Assembly (NCBI RefSeq): GCF_000723885.1
Contig: NZ_CCDG010000053.1
Span: forward strand, 47,149-111,148
Reading direction: 5' to 3'
DNA length: 64,000 nucleotides
Source: Paenibacillus camerounensis
Lineage (GTDB): Bacteria > Bacillota > Bacilli > Paenibacillales > Paenibacillaceae
Shown here in pieces: positions 51,693 to 60,989 of the stretch. The position numbers and the translations under genes were made by a program. The notes under the pieces were generated by a model. It searched no databases, was not told the origin of the DNA, and was given only the letters and a program-made list of their open reading frames with translations. Every line of letters begins with the position of its first letter. Positions within the stretch are counted from its first letter, which is position 1.

Positions 51693-52559
51693 ATGAAACA
51701 AACACAAGAAGAGGTCCGGGACCGAATCGTGCTGATTACGGGAACCTCCAGCGGATTCGGGCTGCTGACAGCGGTAAAGCTCGCAGCCCAGGGGTATCAG
51801 GTGGTTGCAGCAATGCGTGATCTGCAGCGAAGGGACGAGCTGCTCCGCCAGGCGGAGGCGGCCGGTGTAACCAAGAAAATTCATCTGATGACGATGGATG
51901 TTACGTGCTCAGACTCTATTGAAGCGGCTGTATCCGCGGTTAACGAGCGTTTCGGAGCCATTGATGTACTTGTGAATAATGCGGGCTTTGCTCTTGGCGG
52001 CTTCACGGAAGAGGTGAGCATGGAGGAATGGCGGGGGCAGATGGATACGAATTTTTTCGGTCTCGTGGAGGTTACCAAGGCAGTGCTGCCTGTTATGCGC
52101 GGACAGCGTGAAGGCTGTATTATTAATGTCAGCAGCGTGAGCGGCCTGTTCGGCTTTCCCGGCTATGCGCCGTATGCGGCATCCAAATTTGCGGTAGAGG
52201 GCTTTAGCGAAAGTCTGCGCCAGGAGCTGCTGCCTTTTGGGATTAAGGTCATTCTGGTCGAACCGGGCTCCTTCCGCACACCGATCTGGGGCAAAGGAAT
52301 GGACAGCATCCGCACCAGTGACACCTCTCCTTACAAAAAGCAGCTGGAGCAGGTGCTGCGTTACTCCCGGCGCACTGCAGAAGCTGCGCCTGATCCTTCA
52401 CAGGTATCAGAATTGATAGGAAGGCTTGTACAGAAGCGCTCTCCCAAGCTGCGTTATCCGGTTGGTAAAGGCATTAACAGCCTGATTTTCGGCAAAAGCC
52501 TGCTGCCCTGGAAAACGCTTGAACGCTTCATCGCCAAAACACTGGCAGGGATAAAATAA
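51693..52559 (+). CDS. Short-chain dehydrogenase/reductase
   Basis: Classical SDR of 288 residues. NAD(P)-binding TGTSSGFG is at 16-23, NNAG follows, and the catalytic Tyr161-Lys165 pair lies in YAASK. The unmodified Asn and Ser positions are also present (INVSSVSG). The arginine after the second strand (AMRDLQRR) suggests NADP(H). AGGAGG lies 6 bases before the ATG. Monocistronic; substrate unknown. Confidence 0.9.
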   Translation: MKQTQEEVRDRIVLITGTSSGFGLLTAVKLAAQGYQVVAAMRDLQRRDELLRQAEAAGVTKKIHLMTMDVTCSDSIEAAVSAVNERFGAIDVLVNNAGFALGGFTEEVSMEEWRGQMDTNFFGLVEVTKAVLPVMRGQREGCIINVSSVSGLFGFPGYAPYAASKFAVEGFSESLRQELLPFGIKVILVEPGSFRTPIWGKGMDSIRTSDTSPYKKQLEQVLRYSRRTAEAAPDPSQVSELIGRLVQKRSPKLRYPVGKGINSLIFGKSLLPWKTLERFIAKTLAGIK

Positions 52560-52593
52560 GCTGTGTGACTTCTTTTAGAGAGTAGGGTATTGC

Positions 52594-53271
52594 TTGAAAA
52601 GAAACGTTTTGTACATTGAAGACAACGAGAAAATAGGCAGCTGGGTTAAGGAAGAACTGGAGCAGCGGGGGTTTTCGGTCCAGTGGCTGCTTTCCGGTGA
52701 AGGGGCTGAGCAAGAGGTAAACCGGCATGAAGTGGTTATTCTTGATATCATGTTACCCGGTTTAGACGGATTTACTGTGGGGAGACGCTTAAAAAAGGCC
52801 GCTCCTACTGTTCCTATTCTGCTTTTGTCTGCCCGGACATCTATAAATGATAAGGTGGACGGTTTGCAGTTTGCAGATGACTATTTAACAAAACCGTTTC
52901 ATACGGATGAATTAGTGGCGAGAATGGAAGTGTTGATCCGCCGGAGCGGGGGGGCACACACGAGGCGTATTTTATTGGGTACCCATATCGAAGTAGACCG
53001 CGAAGGACAGATGGTTTTTGATAACCGGTCAGGGAATGAAATTATATTAACAGGCAAACAGCATCAAATCCTGATGTACTTCCTGCGCCACCCCAATCAG
53101 GTTCTGCCCAAGGAACAGATTTATGAAGCCGTCTGGGAGGAAGCTTACATTACAGGGGACAAAACCTTAATGGTTCATATCCGCAGGCTGCGTCAAAAGC
53201 TGGAGCGCAACCCGGACTCACCGGAGATTATTGAGACGCTGAAGGGAATCGGCTACCGGGTGAAGCTATGA
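52594..53271 (+). CDS. OmpR-family response regulator of an ABC transporter module
   Basis: Receiver plus winged-helix regulator, 225 residues, with phospho-acceptor Asp51 in ILDIMLPGLDG and a C-terminal trans_reg_C domain ending ETLKGIGYRVKL. TTG start with only a weak ribosome binding site. Overlaps the kinase by 4 bases. Together with the following kinase and ABC genes it forms a sense-and-export module similar in layout to antibiotic-resistance systems. One oddity is LQFADDYLTKPF, which is a residue short of the usual GADDYLTKPF spacing. Confidence 0.9.
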   Translation: MKRNVLYIEDNEKIGSWVKEELEQRGFSVQWLLSGEGAEQEVNRHEVVILDIMLPGLDGFTVGRRLKKAAPTVPILLLSARTSINDKVDGLQFADDYLTKPFHTDELVARMEVLIRRSGGAHTRRILLGTHIEVDREGQMVFDNRSGNEIILTGKQHQILMYFLRHPNQVLPKEQIYEAVWEEAYITGDKTLMVHIRRLRQKLERNPDSPEIIETLKGIGYRVKL

Positions 53272-54275
53272 AACAGGGCAGGCCGTTATTTCGAAGTTAT
53301 CTGAAAGTGCATTTTATGTTTATCTTTTTTCCTCCCATAGTGCTTATTATTCTTTCTGCGTTTGTCGGGGTTACTGTCAATGAAGTAAATCTGGATACGC
53401 TGAATCAATTTTACGCCACCCTGTTTTTGTTTGGTTTTATTATTGTTGCGTTTGTTCTGATATCCTGGCGGTTCTTCTTGAAGCTTCGCAGACGCCTCAC
53501 CAGCTTACAGGAAGCCATGGCATTATCAGCTGAACATAACCCGTTCCCGCAGCCTGTACCTGTTCAAAGTAACCGGATGGATGAGATAGACCAGTTAGGC
53601 AGCTCCTTCAATTGGATGATTCAGCAGCTTGAAGACAGCCGTACGCGGGAGCGCGAAGAGGAATTATTGCGGCACCGGCTAATTGCGGGCTTATCTCACG
53701 ATTTACGGACACCGCTTACCATTTTACGGGGACATGTCATCAGATTAAATAAAGAATCAGTCAGTTCAGACGGACAAAGCTCATTAGCAGAGATGGACCT
53801 TACGATTACAAGAGTCGGAGAGCTGATGGACGATTTGTTTTCTTATACCTTGCTTACATCAGGAAAACAGCCATTTGTACCTGCTTCAACAGATATTGGG
53901 CGCCTGGTAAGAGCCTCTGTTGCAGCATGGTATCCTATATTTGAAGAACAGGACATTCAGATTGATGCTGATATACCCGCAGAGGATACTTTTTATTGGG
54001 AAGCAGATCCTAAATGGCTGGCACGGGTGCTGGATAATTTATTTCAGAATATCATTCGGCATGCGGCTGAGGGCAAATATATAAGCATAACAGTTGATGT
54101 TGAAAAAGAAAGGGTCATAGTTGGAGACAGAGGTCCGGGCATGGACAACTCATCCTATGGGCACGGGGCGGGAATCGGTTTATCTGCGGTGAGCTATATG
54201 CTGGCAAAAATGAGGTTGAAGGCTGAATTTACAACGGATGAAACCGGCACAAGTGTAACGATAGGCAGAGCTTAA
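53268..54275 (+). CDS. Short-sensor histidine kinase
   Basis: Kinase of 335 residues with two closely spaced helices (about 17-36 and 51-70) and almost no extracellular loop, so it probably senses in the membrane or through the transporter. HAMP-like linker, His144 in GLSHDLRTPLT, and an ATPase domain with VGDRGPGMD and GAGIGLSAVSYML. Translationally coupled to the regulator. Short-sensor kinases often report on antimicrobial peptides with a partner ABC transporter. Confidence 0.9.
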   Translation: MKQGRPLFRSYLKVHFMFIFFPPIVLIILSAFVGVTVNEVNLDTLNQFYATLFLFGFIIVAFVLISWRFFLKLRRRLTSLQEAMALSAEHNPFPQPVPVQSNRMDEIDQLGSSFNWMIQQLEDSRTREREEELLRHRLIAGLSHDLRTPLTILRGHVIRLNKESVSSDGQSSLAEMDLTITRVGELMDDLFSYTLLTSGKQPFVPASTDIGRLVRASVAAWYPIFEEQDIQIDADIPAEDTFYWEADPKWLARVLDNLFQNIIRHAAEGKYISITVDVEKERVIVGDRGPGMDNSSYGHGAGIGLSAVSYMLAKMRLKAEFTTDETGTSVTIGRA

Positions 54276-54280
54276 CCTAA

Positions 54281-54337
54281 ATGTAACCCGGAATTAAACA
54301 AGCGGATACCCGGCATGTAACCCTGCTTCTTTATAAT
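54281..54337 (+). promoter_or_regulatory. Probable regulator-dependent promoter of the ABC genes
   Basis: ATGTAACCC occurs at 54281 and again at 54315, followed by TATAAT at 54332-54337 with no good -35. Direct repeats placed upstream of a -10 are typical binding sites for OmpR-type regulators such as the one encoded just upstream. Confidence 0.55.
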
Positions 54338-54367
54338 GAGAACCATAACCGAAAGGAAGTGTTATGG

Positions 54368-55081
54368 TTGATTACAATTAATAGTCTGGTCAAACACCGC
54401 AGGAAGCAAGAAATCTTATCAGGCATCAGCTTTAAAGCCAGGCCGGGCAGAGTAACCGGGTTTTTAGGTCCGAACGGGGCGGGTAAAAGCTCTACACTTC
54501 GTATTCTCCTTGGACTTGACCGTGCCACTTCAGGGAGCGCGCTAATAAACGGCAAGCCGTTCGCAGAATTAGATAATCCGCTGACAAGGGTAGGTGCTGC
54601 ACTGGATGGAGCTGGAGCTCACCGGATGCGGACAGGACGGGCACATTTGTGCTGGATTGCCCGCGCGGCAGGATTGCCCCGTGCACGGGTCGAGGAGGTT
54701 CTGGAAATAACAGGCCTTACTAATGCAGCAGGCAAAAGAGTCGGGAGCTACTCCCTTGGTATGGGAAAAAGACTTGGAATGGCTGCTGCTCTGCTTGGTG
54801 ATCCCGAAATACTTGTTTTAGATGAGCCTGTAAACGGGCTCGACCCGGAAGGTATCCGCTGGATCCGGACATTTCTTCGTACACGTGCGGAGTCTGGTAA
54901 CACGGTGCTGTTATCCAGTCATTTAATGGGAGAGCTTGCCGAGACGGTCGATGATGTGGTTATTATTAAGCAGGGTCAAATTGTTGCAGATGGGACATTA
55001 GCAGAAGTAATAGGGAAACATCCTACGCTGGAGGAAGCTTATTTTGCCCTGACCACTGAATATCCTGGTGAGAATGTATGA
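54368..55081 (+). CDS. ABC transporter ATP-binding protein
   Basis: ATPase of 237 residues. Walker A GPNGAGKSS, signature YSLGMGKRLGMA, Walker B ILVLDEPVNGLD, and the switch histidine in LSSHLM. I use the TTG at 54368, which has AAGGAAG 8 bases upstream; the GTG at 54359 lies inside that site. Overlaps the first permease by 4 bases. Powers two ABC-2-type permeases; drug or peptide export is inferred from the attached two-component system. Confidence 0.92.
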   Translation: MITINSLVKHRRKQEILSGISFKARPGRVTGFLGPNGAGKSSTLRILLGLDRATSGSALINGKPFAELDNPLTRVGAALDGAGAHRMRTGRAHLCWIARAAGLPRARVEEVLEITGLTNAAGKRVGSYSLGMGKRLGMAAALLGDPEILVLDEPVNGLDPEGIRWIRTFLRTRAESGNTVLLSSHLMGELAETVDDVVIIKQGQIVADGTLAEVIGKHPTLEEAYFALTTEYPGENV

Positions 55082-55827
55082 GGGCGTTTCTTGCAGAGCT
55101 GTCTAAATTGTTCTCCTTGCCGGGCATTTGGCTTGCCTGCGGCATCGGGGCATTTGCCCCGGCGGTCATTGCTGTATTGGACAGTATAGCGCAAAAAGAG
55201 GATATTATAGCTGGAGTCAGCACACGGCTGCCGGAAGCTGGTTACATCGGATTAGCCGTAGGTGTGCAAGGTGTCATTATTCTCGGTGTGCTTGCCGTCA
55301 GCAGTGAGTATTCTACCGAGAGCAGTGAATCCGGCGGAGGGCAGCAAATTGCATCAAGCTTAACGGTTGTTTCCTCCAGGCTTCATTTTTTATTGGCAAA
55401 AGCAGGCGCAGTGACGGTAATCAGCATGCTGCAGTGCATAATTGCGATTACGGCTGTTGTACCGGCCACGTATCTTATTCTTGGTGAATATACCCCTTTG
55501 TTTGAATGGCCTAAGCTTATCGGTGCCGTATGTTACTGGACATTCACTGCTCTTTTAGCATTCGGAATAACAGTCATTACAAAGAATGGTATAGTCCCGC
55601 TCGCTGTGCTCATAATGAACTCTTCCTTTGTATCCATCAGCTTTCTGCTCTCCAAGGTTACAAAGCTGGCACTATATTTGCCGGACCGGGCCGGCATTGA
55701 TATGTTTATGTCTTTAAGTGAAAGCATTCTCAGCCCGTTCACAGGCGCTTTGGTCATGTTTGCCTGGGTAGGCGTTCTTTTTTCTGCAGCAATTGTTGTA
55801 ATCCTTAAGCGGGATGTTGCTTCATGA
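55078..55827 (+). CDS. ABC-2-type permease, first subunit
   Basis: Membrane protein of 249 residues and six helices. The segment LGVLAVSSEYSTESSESGGG followed by IASSLTVVSSRLHFLLAKA corresponds to the SEYxxGxIxxSLxxxPxR region of ABC-2 permeases, somewhat expanded. Start and stop each overlap the neighbouring genes by 4 bases. The size fits LanE/LanG-like or BcrB-like exporters. Confidence 0.85.
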   Translation: MRAFLAELSKLFSLPGIWLACGIGAFAPAVIAVLDSIAQKEDIIAGVSTRLPEAGYIGLAVGVQGVIILGVLAVSSEYSTESSESGGGQQIASSLTVVSSRLHFLLAKAGAVTVISMLQCIIAITAVVPATYLILGEYTPLFEWPKLIGAVCYWTFTALLAFGITVITKNGIVPLAVLIMNSSFVSISFLLSKVTKLALYLPDRAGIDMFMSLSESILSPFTGALVMFAWVGVLFSAAIVVILKRDVAS

Positions 55828-56582
55828 AAGTCTCATTCAATAGAAGGCTCCTCCGGATATTTGCTGCTGAACTGGAAAAGCTGGCCACCTTACCCACAAT
55901 CCGCTTTAATCTCATGGCTGCCTTCATGCTTAATTTAGTTTTGGCTGCGGCCTTTACCTCTGCCGGCCTGCAGGGGGCTGCAGGAACACAAGCTATTTTG
56001 AATACAGGGCTCGCCTCTATGGAATATCTTCAAACGGGGTTCATTGTGCTTGGTGTCTTGTCTGCTTGTTCAGAGTACACCGGCGGACAGATTCGAACAA
56101 CTTTGACAGTGATGCCCTGGCGGGGGCTTCTATTATCCGCCAAGCTTTTGGTATTGGCCCTTGTAACCGTTCCTGCGGCTTTTATCATTGCCGGATCAGG
56201 TATTCTATATTCTTTTTTTATGATGAAAGAGACAGCAGCAGGGATAGAAATAGGCACAGTGATAAGTTCTTTAACAGGTGCAACAGGTTATCTGACACTA
56301 ACCACACTCCTAAGTGCAGCTATAAGCATTGTATTAAGACGAAGCACCCCTGCTATGGTAGTATTGCTGAGTTATTATTTCATAGTTAGTCCATTAACAA
56401 TGGGCATTCTGCCTGGCATTAGTCATTATTTCCCTGATAGAGCAGGTTACTATATGTACACGCCGTTTACTTTTGCCGAAGCTGATGCCCTTACAGCATT
56501 GCAAGGGACAGGCTTATCGTTGTCTTGGACACTGATGTTTATATCGGCAGCTATCGGATTGTACCGTAGACGGGATGCCTGA
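55824..56582 (+). CDS. ABC-2-type permease, second subunit
   Basis: Membrane protein of 252 residues and six helices, with the canonical LSACSEYTGGQIRTTLTVMP. It is a distant paralogue of the first permease, so the transporter is probably a heterodimer. No terminator was found directly after it. Last gene of the module. Confidence 0.87.
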   Translation: MKVSFNRRLLRIFAAELEKLATLPTIRFNLMAAFMLNLVLAAAFTSAGLQGAAGTQAILNTGLASMEYLQTGFIVLGVLSACSEYTGGQIRTTLTVMPWRGLLLSAKLLVLALVTVPAAFIIAGSGILYSFFMMKETAAGIEIGTVISSLTGATGYLTLTTLLSAAISIVLRRSTPAMVVLLSYYFIVSPLTMGILPGISHYFPDRAGYYMYTPFTFAEADALTALQGTGLSLSWTLMFISAAIGLYRRRDA

Positions 56583-56708
56583 GCTCAGGCCTTTCCTATC
56601 CAGGCCGGTCATGTATGCATAACGTCTAATGATCACGCTCATTGCCAAACTTTGAAAGTTTGAATACAATGAAGATTCATGGATTTGCATAGAGAATCGG
56701 GGTGTACA

Positions 56709-57110
56709 ATGCCGGAAACAGTGGGGCTGCATATCTGCTTTGATGAGTCGGGACGAGAGATTGAGGTGCTCGATGTGACTCCAGTAGCGCAGGATAAATA
56801 CAGAATTGAAGAGACGCCGATATTTAACCCGGGCATTGCGCTCGGAGATGTCATCCGCGTCAAAGTGAAGCAGGGAATCTCTTATTATATCGAGACTGTG
56901 CAAAAGTCGGACTACCGGAGATTTGCGTGGCTGCTCAGCAAGGAAGCGGCAGCTTCAAGAGAGATTTCAGCGCTGAAGCAGGCGGTTAAGGACAATGGCG
57001 GGCGTTCTGAACACATTTTTGGAGGTTTTTTTGTCATACATATCCATGACGGGGCTGCCGTCGATGTTGAGGCTGAAATGTCACGGATATCGGCAAAGTT
57101 TGAGCTTTAA
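56709..57110 (+). CDS. DUF4265-type hypothetical protein
   Basis: Soluble protein of 133 residues: MPETVGLHICFDESGREIEV, a beta-rich half ending LGDVIRVKV, and a second half with FGGFFVIHIHDG. This resembles DUF4265, whose function is unknown. I use the ATG at 56709 after GGGG; an in-frame ATG 30 bases earlier lacks a ribosome binding site. It precedes lepB by 33 bases. Confidence 0.55.
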   Translation: MPETVGLHICFDESGREIEVLDVTPVAQDKYRIEETPIFNPGIALGDVIRVKVKQGISYYIETVQKSDYRRFAWLLSKEAAASREISALKQAVKDNGGRSEHIFGGFFVIHIHDGAAVDVEAEMSRISAKFEL

Positions 57111-57143
57111 TTCTATTCCTATTCGGACAAAAGAGGTGCCAGC

Positions 57144-57641
57144 ATGAAAAAATTTCTGAAGCAATGGCTGCCCAGTATCGCACTGGGTATAGTTCTGTCC
57201 TTATGTATACGTTCTTATGTTGCCGAAGCCATGAGAGTCCCGACCGACTCCATGGTTCCCACGATCGAAGTGAATGACAGGCTGTTCGTTGAAAAAATGC
57301 TCTGGATGACTAAGCTGAAGCACGGTGACATCGTAGTGTTCCATCCGCCTGTCCCCGGGGAGGAGCAGAAGCGTTATGTGAAACGGCTGATCGGCCTTCC
57401 GGGGGACATAATTGAAATTAAAGACGGGGCGCTGTACCGAAATGGTGAGCAGATAGCCGAACCGTACTTGCAGAAACCGATGGATTATACTTTCGGTCCG
57501 GTTACTGTGCCGGAGGAGCATTACTTTTTCCTTGGCGATAACCGGAATGTCAGCTATGATGCCCATTTGTGGGCAACTCCGTTTGTCGCCAAGGATCAGT
57601 TGGTCGGCAAAATGCTTGCTAATGTAAATGATATGTTTTAG
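57144..57641 (+). CDS. lepB: Signal peptidase I (SipS/LepB type)
   Basis: Membrane-anchored serine/lysine peptidase that removes Sec signal peptides. 165 residues with one N-terminal helix (about 9-24). Catalytic Ser36 lies in PTDSMVPT and Lys80 in RYVKRLIGLPGD; the C-terminal box is FFLGDNRNVSYDAHLW, with N instead of the commoner S before VS/DSR. Length and single helix match Gram-positive SipS. Its stop overlaps the convergent Dabb gene by 4 bases. Confidence 0.93.
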   Translation: MKKFLKQWLPSIALGIVLSLCIRSYVAEAMRVPTDSMVPTIEVNDRLFVEKMLWMTKLKHGDIVVFHPPVPGEEQKRYVKRLIGLPGDIIEIKDGALYRNGEQIAEPYLQKPMDYTFGPVTVPEEHYFFLGDNRNVSYDAHLWATPFVAKDQLVGKMLANVNDMF

Positions 57642-57943
57642 CCCTGAACAGGATAGTCTACAACTACAACACTTTCAATAATCCCCTCAAGCATCGCTAC
57701 AAAATGCTGATGGGCCGGATGCGGTCCGTATGCACGCAGGGCTTCCTGATCTGAAAAGGTCACGCGGAGCCCCAGTGTATAGCCGTGGATATTCTCCGTC
57801 TCTTCAGTTACATTCACTCCTGCTGTTAACCCGGTAATTCCCGGAATCTGATCCCTCAGCCCCAGAAGCGTCTGGACCAGCTGCTGCTCCTGCTGCGGCT
57901 GATAGCTGCTGTTGAACTTGAATACTACCAAATGCTCGAACAT
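57638..57943 (-). CDS. Dabb-family (stress-responsive A/B barrel) protein
   Basis: Ferredoxin-like dimeric barrel of 101 residues: HLVVFKFNSSYQPQQEQQLV at the start and conserved YGPHPAHQHFV near the end. The family includes stress-induced proteins and small cyclases, but most members have no known activity. AGGAGGTTCGAT-like sequence precedes the ATG on the - strand. Confidence 0.85.
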   Translation of the reverse strand: MFEHLVVFKFNSSYQPQQEQQLVQTLLGLRDQIPGITGLTAGVNVTEETENIHGYTLGLRVTFSDQEALRAYGPHPAHQHFVAMLEGIIESVVVVDYPVQG

Positions 57944-58159
57944 ATCGAACCTCCTAATTATAATTGATCCGGGACTGATTATACTCTAATCTTTACTAAA
58001 TCAACAATTGCAATTAAAAAAGGCGGCTAAAGTCGGGATACATTAGAACTAGACCGGATAGATGAATGCGACTTTTACCATATTGTTGCTAAGCTAATAT
58101 TTAGCTATGATCAAGTAACATAAGAAGATTATATTTACATGTAAAAGGAGTGCTGCTAC

Positions 58160-59188
58160 TTGAAGGTTCATGTCACTGATCTTAAACCCGGCGACCGCCT
58201 CTTGACTGATACTTTCAACAGTGTGGGCTTGCATATTCTGCCCGGCGGAACCGTTGTACAGCGTGATGAAATTTCACTGCTGATCAGGCACAGAGTAGGC
58301 CATGTCTCCATCCAGGCCGGCGGGCTGCTGCTGCAGGGCGAGGAGTCGGGCCACGGGCTGGATATAGAATTTGACGAGGTCATTATGAATTATGAAGCGA
58401 CCTTTCTGGAGGCCTTGTCCCAAGGGTGTTTCACTCCGGATCTAGTGGATGCTACGCTTCAGCCGCTGCTGGAAACGCTGGACAAGCAGAAGGATGTTGT
58501 ATCACTGCTGCTCCTGCTTGACCGTGAAGATATTGATACGTACCAGCACTCGCTTCAGGTGGGTCTGCTGTCTTACTATATTGCCACATGGCTGGGACAT
58601 TCCAAGGAAGAATGTTACCGGATCAGCCGTGCAGGTTATCTGCATGACATCGGCAAAAGCCAGGTTTCCTTGTCGATTCTGAACAATCCCGGACTGTTGA
58701 GCCCGGCGGAGGTTACTGAGCTGAGACGCCACACTAACTACGGCTATGATATCATCCGCGGGTCGATGAAGGATGAAGCCGCAGCGCTTGTTGCACTGCA
58801 GCATCATGAATATGAGGATGGTTCCGGTTATCCGGCCGGTCTGGGCAAGTCGGAGCTTCATCCGTATACCGAAATTGTTACAGTTGCGGATATATACATG
58901 AAGCTTACCACGTCCAGACTGAGCCGTCCTAAGCAAGGTCTGGTGAGCGTACTCCGTCAGGTGCATGAATGGGGCTTCGGCAGACTGAACGGCAATGTGG
59001 TTCAGGCTTTGACCGGACATCTGCTGCCGGGCTTTGTCGGAAAGACGGTGCAGCTCAGCAACGGGGAGACCGGGACGATTGTGATGAACAATGCCCTTGA
59101 TATTTTTAAGCCGCTGATCAAAGTGAATGAAGGATATAGGGATTTGTCGCGTGAACGTACATTGACGGTCGAAGAGGTTTTGGTCTAG
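58160..59188 (+). CDS. HD-GYP domain protein, probable cyclic-di-GMP phosphodiesterase
   Basis: 342 residues. The N-terminal ~110 residues are a regulatory segment, followed by the HD-GYP domain. His162-Asp163 lie in LHDIGKSQ, then HH at 215-216, and GSGYP at 221-225 stands for the GYP signature. Such proteins degrade cyclic-di-GMP and so affect motility and biofilm. TTG start with AAAGGAG 9 bases upstream. Monocistronic, ending at a hairpin terminator. Confidence 0.9.
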   Translation: MKVHVTDLKPGDRLLTDTFNSVGLHILPGGTVVQRDEISLLIRHRVGHVSIQAGGLLLQGEESGHGLDIEFDEVIMNYEATFLEALSQGCFTPDLVDATLQPLLETLDKQKDVVSLLLLLDREDIDTYQHSLQVGLLSYYIATWLGHSKEECYRISRAGYLHDIGKSQVSLSILNNPGLLSPAEVTELRRHTNYGYDIIRGSMKDEAAALVALQHHEYEDGSGYPAGLGKSELHPYTEIVTVADIYMKLTTSRLSRPKQGLVSVLRQVHEWGFGRLNGNVVQALTGHLLPGFVGKTVQLSNGETGTIVMNNALDIFKPLIKVNEGYRDLSRERTLTVEEVLV

Positions 59189-59216
59189 ACTGCCGTTGTT
59201 TCATACCTTTATCCAT

Positions 59217-59264
59217 AAAAGCCATCCTGAAATGCTCCTTATATGAGCACTTGGGGTGGCTTTT
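59217..59264 (+). terminator. Terminator after the HD-GYP gene
   Basis: AAAAGCCATCC pairs with GGGTGGCTTTT with one G-T pair, and an inner TGCTC/GAGCA stem caps it. The descending TTTT runs into the next intergenic stretch. Confidence 0.75.
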
Positions 59265-59361
59265 GTTATTCTTTGGGCATATTTGAATTCCTCGGTCTTA
59301 GTAGCTATGATTAAAAGAGAACCTGCCGAGCCTATCGGCAGCAGAAAGAGGAGAAATGAAG

Positions 59362-60099
59362 ATGAACGCTGGCAACCAGATTGAGAATTTTAAGCAGATT
59401 AAGTATGAGCTGACCCGGTTTATGATGATTTACAAGTTTGCCCTGGAAGAAATAGAGACCAAAATAGAAATTCTGAAGCAGGAATTCCAGATGCTACATG
59501 ACTATAGTCCGATTGAACATACCAAGTCCCGTATCAAATCCCCTGAGAGTATTATGAATAAAATGCTGCGCAAAAATAAACCGTTCTCTCTGGATGCAGT
59601 AAGATCGAGCATCAAGGATATCGCCGGTCTCCGGATTACATGTTCCTTTATCTCGGATATTTATCAGGTCAGCGAGATGCTGCAGAAGCAGGATGACCTG
59701 AAAGTGCTGCAGGTAAAGGATTACATCAAAGACCCGAAGCCGAACGGCTATCAGAGCCTTCACCTGCTGGTGGAAGTGCCGGTGTTTCTGTCAGACTGTA
59801 CGGAGCTGGTATGTGTAGAGGTACAGATCCGCACAATCGCCATGGACTTCTGGGCCAGTCTTGAACATAAAATTTTCTATAAGTACAGCCAGTCTGTTCC
59901 TGAGCATCTGACCCGCGAGCTGAAGAATGCAGCGGTAAAAGCAAATGAGCTGGATCTGCAGATGGAGCGCCTGCACCGTGAGATACAGGAAATCAAGGAT
60001 GCCCAGGCAGAAGATGACTCCATCGAATTCCAGCGGATCATGATTAATAATCAGCAGTTCAATCTGCCGGCAGGTTTCATGAAGCTTCTGGGCGAATAA
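59362..60099 (+). CDS. ywaC: Small alarmone synthetase (YwaC/RelP type)
   Basis: Makes (p)ppGpp from ATP and GDP/GTP. 245 residues; synthetase domain only, without the hydrolase or TGS domains of Rel. IEHTKSRIKSPESIMNKMLR, DIAGLRITCSFISDIYQV and KPNGYQSLHLL carry the ATP- and GTP-binding residues, and MDFWASLEHKI completes the domain. The closest match I can recall is Bacillus YwaC (SasA), an envelope-stress-inducible enzyme, rather than YjbM. The ATG at 59362 has AGGAG 8 bases away; the ATG 6 bases earlier is too close to it. Confidence 0.9.
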   Translation: MNAGNQIENFKQIKYELTRFMMIYKFALEEIETKIEILKQEFQMLHDYSPIEHTKSRIKSPESIMNKMLRKNKPFSLDAVRSSIKDIAGLRITCSFISDIYQVSEMLQKQDDLKVLQVKDYIKDPKPNGYQSLHLLVEVPVFLSDCTELVCVEVQIRTIAMDFWASLEHKIFYKYSQSVPEHLTRELKNAAVKANELDLQMERLHREIQEIKDAQAEDDSIEFQRIMINNQQFNLPAGFMKLLGE

Positions 60100-60122
60100 A
60101 ATACATTTAAGGAGGTTCATTT

Positions 60123-60989
60123 ATGCCGGCAGAGGCCTTTATTACGGATCTGGACGGAACACTGCTCACCTCAGAACAGAAGCTTACTGACTTTACAGTG
60201 CAGGTGATTACGGAAGCGCTGAATCAGGGTGTCCTAATCAGCTATGCAACCGCCAGAGGGTATGTCAGCGCAGCCCGCGCCGTTTCACAGATAGTCTGGA
60301 AACATCCCCTGATTCTGTACAACGGGGCATTGATCTACGACGGAATTAACGGAAAGGTAATTGACGGCTATTGGCTGGACCCTGTTATTTCCGGGGAAAT
60401 CATTGCTCTCGGGCGGGAGGTTAGCGGCGTAAGCCCGTTTTATTTTTCACTCGATGAAGCGGACAATGAACGTGTGCTGCATGAACCGCTTAAAAGGAGT
60501 GGAGAGGTGCAGTTCTATAATAGCCGGCCGGGCGACAAACGGTTCCGTGAGGTAGATAGGCTGGAGTGCCCGGACCGGTACCGGACACTTATTATCAGCT
60601 ACATCGGCCTATTCGGGGAGCTTCAGCCCATCCGGCAGGCGGCGCTGGAGCGGTTCGGGGATAAGCTGCAGATTCATTTCATAAAGGACCTATACATAGA
60701 AGAGCATTATTTCTTGGAATTCAGCCATCCCCGGGGCAACAAGTGTGATGGGCTGAAACTGTGGGCACAGCATATGGGGGTGGAGACAAGCAATATCACT
60801 GTGTTCGGTGATCATGTTAATGATGTGGGCCTATTCAAGGCAGCTGGCCGGGGAATAGCTGTGCAGAATGCCCAGCCTGAGCTCAAAGCACTGGCGGATG
60901 AGGTGATTGCCTCCAATAATGAAGATGGTGTCGCAACGTATCTGAAACATACACTGAATATGAAAAGGGAGAGTGTATCAGGTGAGTGA
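60123..60989 (+). CDS. Cof-type HAD phosphatase
   Basis: HAD superfamily IIB hydrolase of 288 residues. Motif I DLDGTLLTS holds the nucleophile, motif II is SYATARGY, motif III is the Lys in GNKCDGLKLW, and motif IV is FGDHVNDVGLF. Typical roles are sugar-phosphate or nucleotide phosphatase. AAGGAGG precedes the ATG. Its 3' end overlaps the GH9 start by 8 bases, so the genes are probably co-expressed. Confidence 0.9.
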   Translation: MPAEAFITDLDGTLLTSEQKLTDFTVQVITEALNQGVLISYATARGYVSAARAVSQIVWKHPLILYNGALIYDGINGKVIDGYWLDPVISGEIIALGREVSGVSPFYFSLDEADNERVLHEPLKRSGEVQFYNSRPGDKRFREVDRLECPDRYRTLIISYIGLFGELQPIRQAALERFGDKLQIHFIKDLYIEEHYFLEFSHPRGNKCDGLKLWAQHMGVETSNITVFGDHVNDVGLFKAAGRGIAVQNAQPELKALADEVIASNNEDGVATYLKHTLNMKRESVSGE

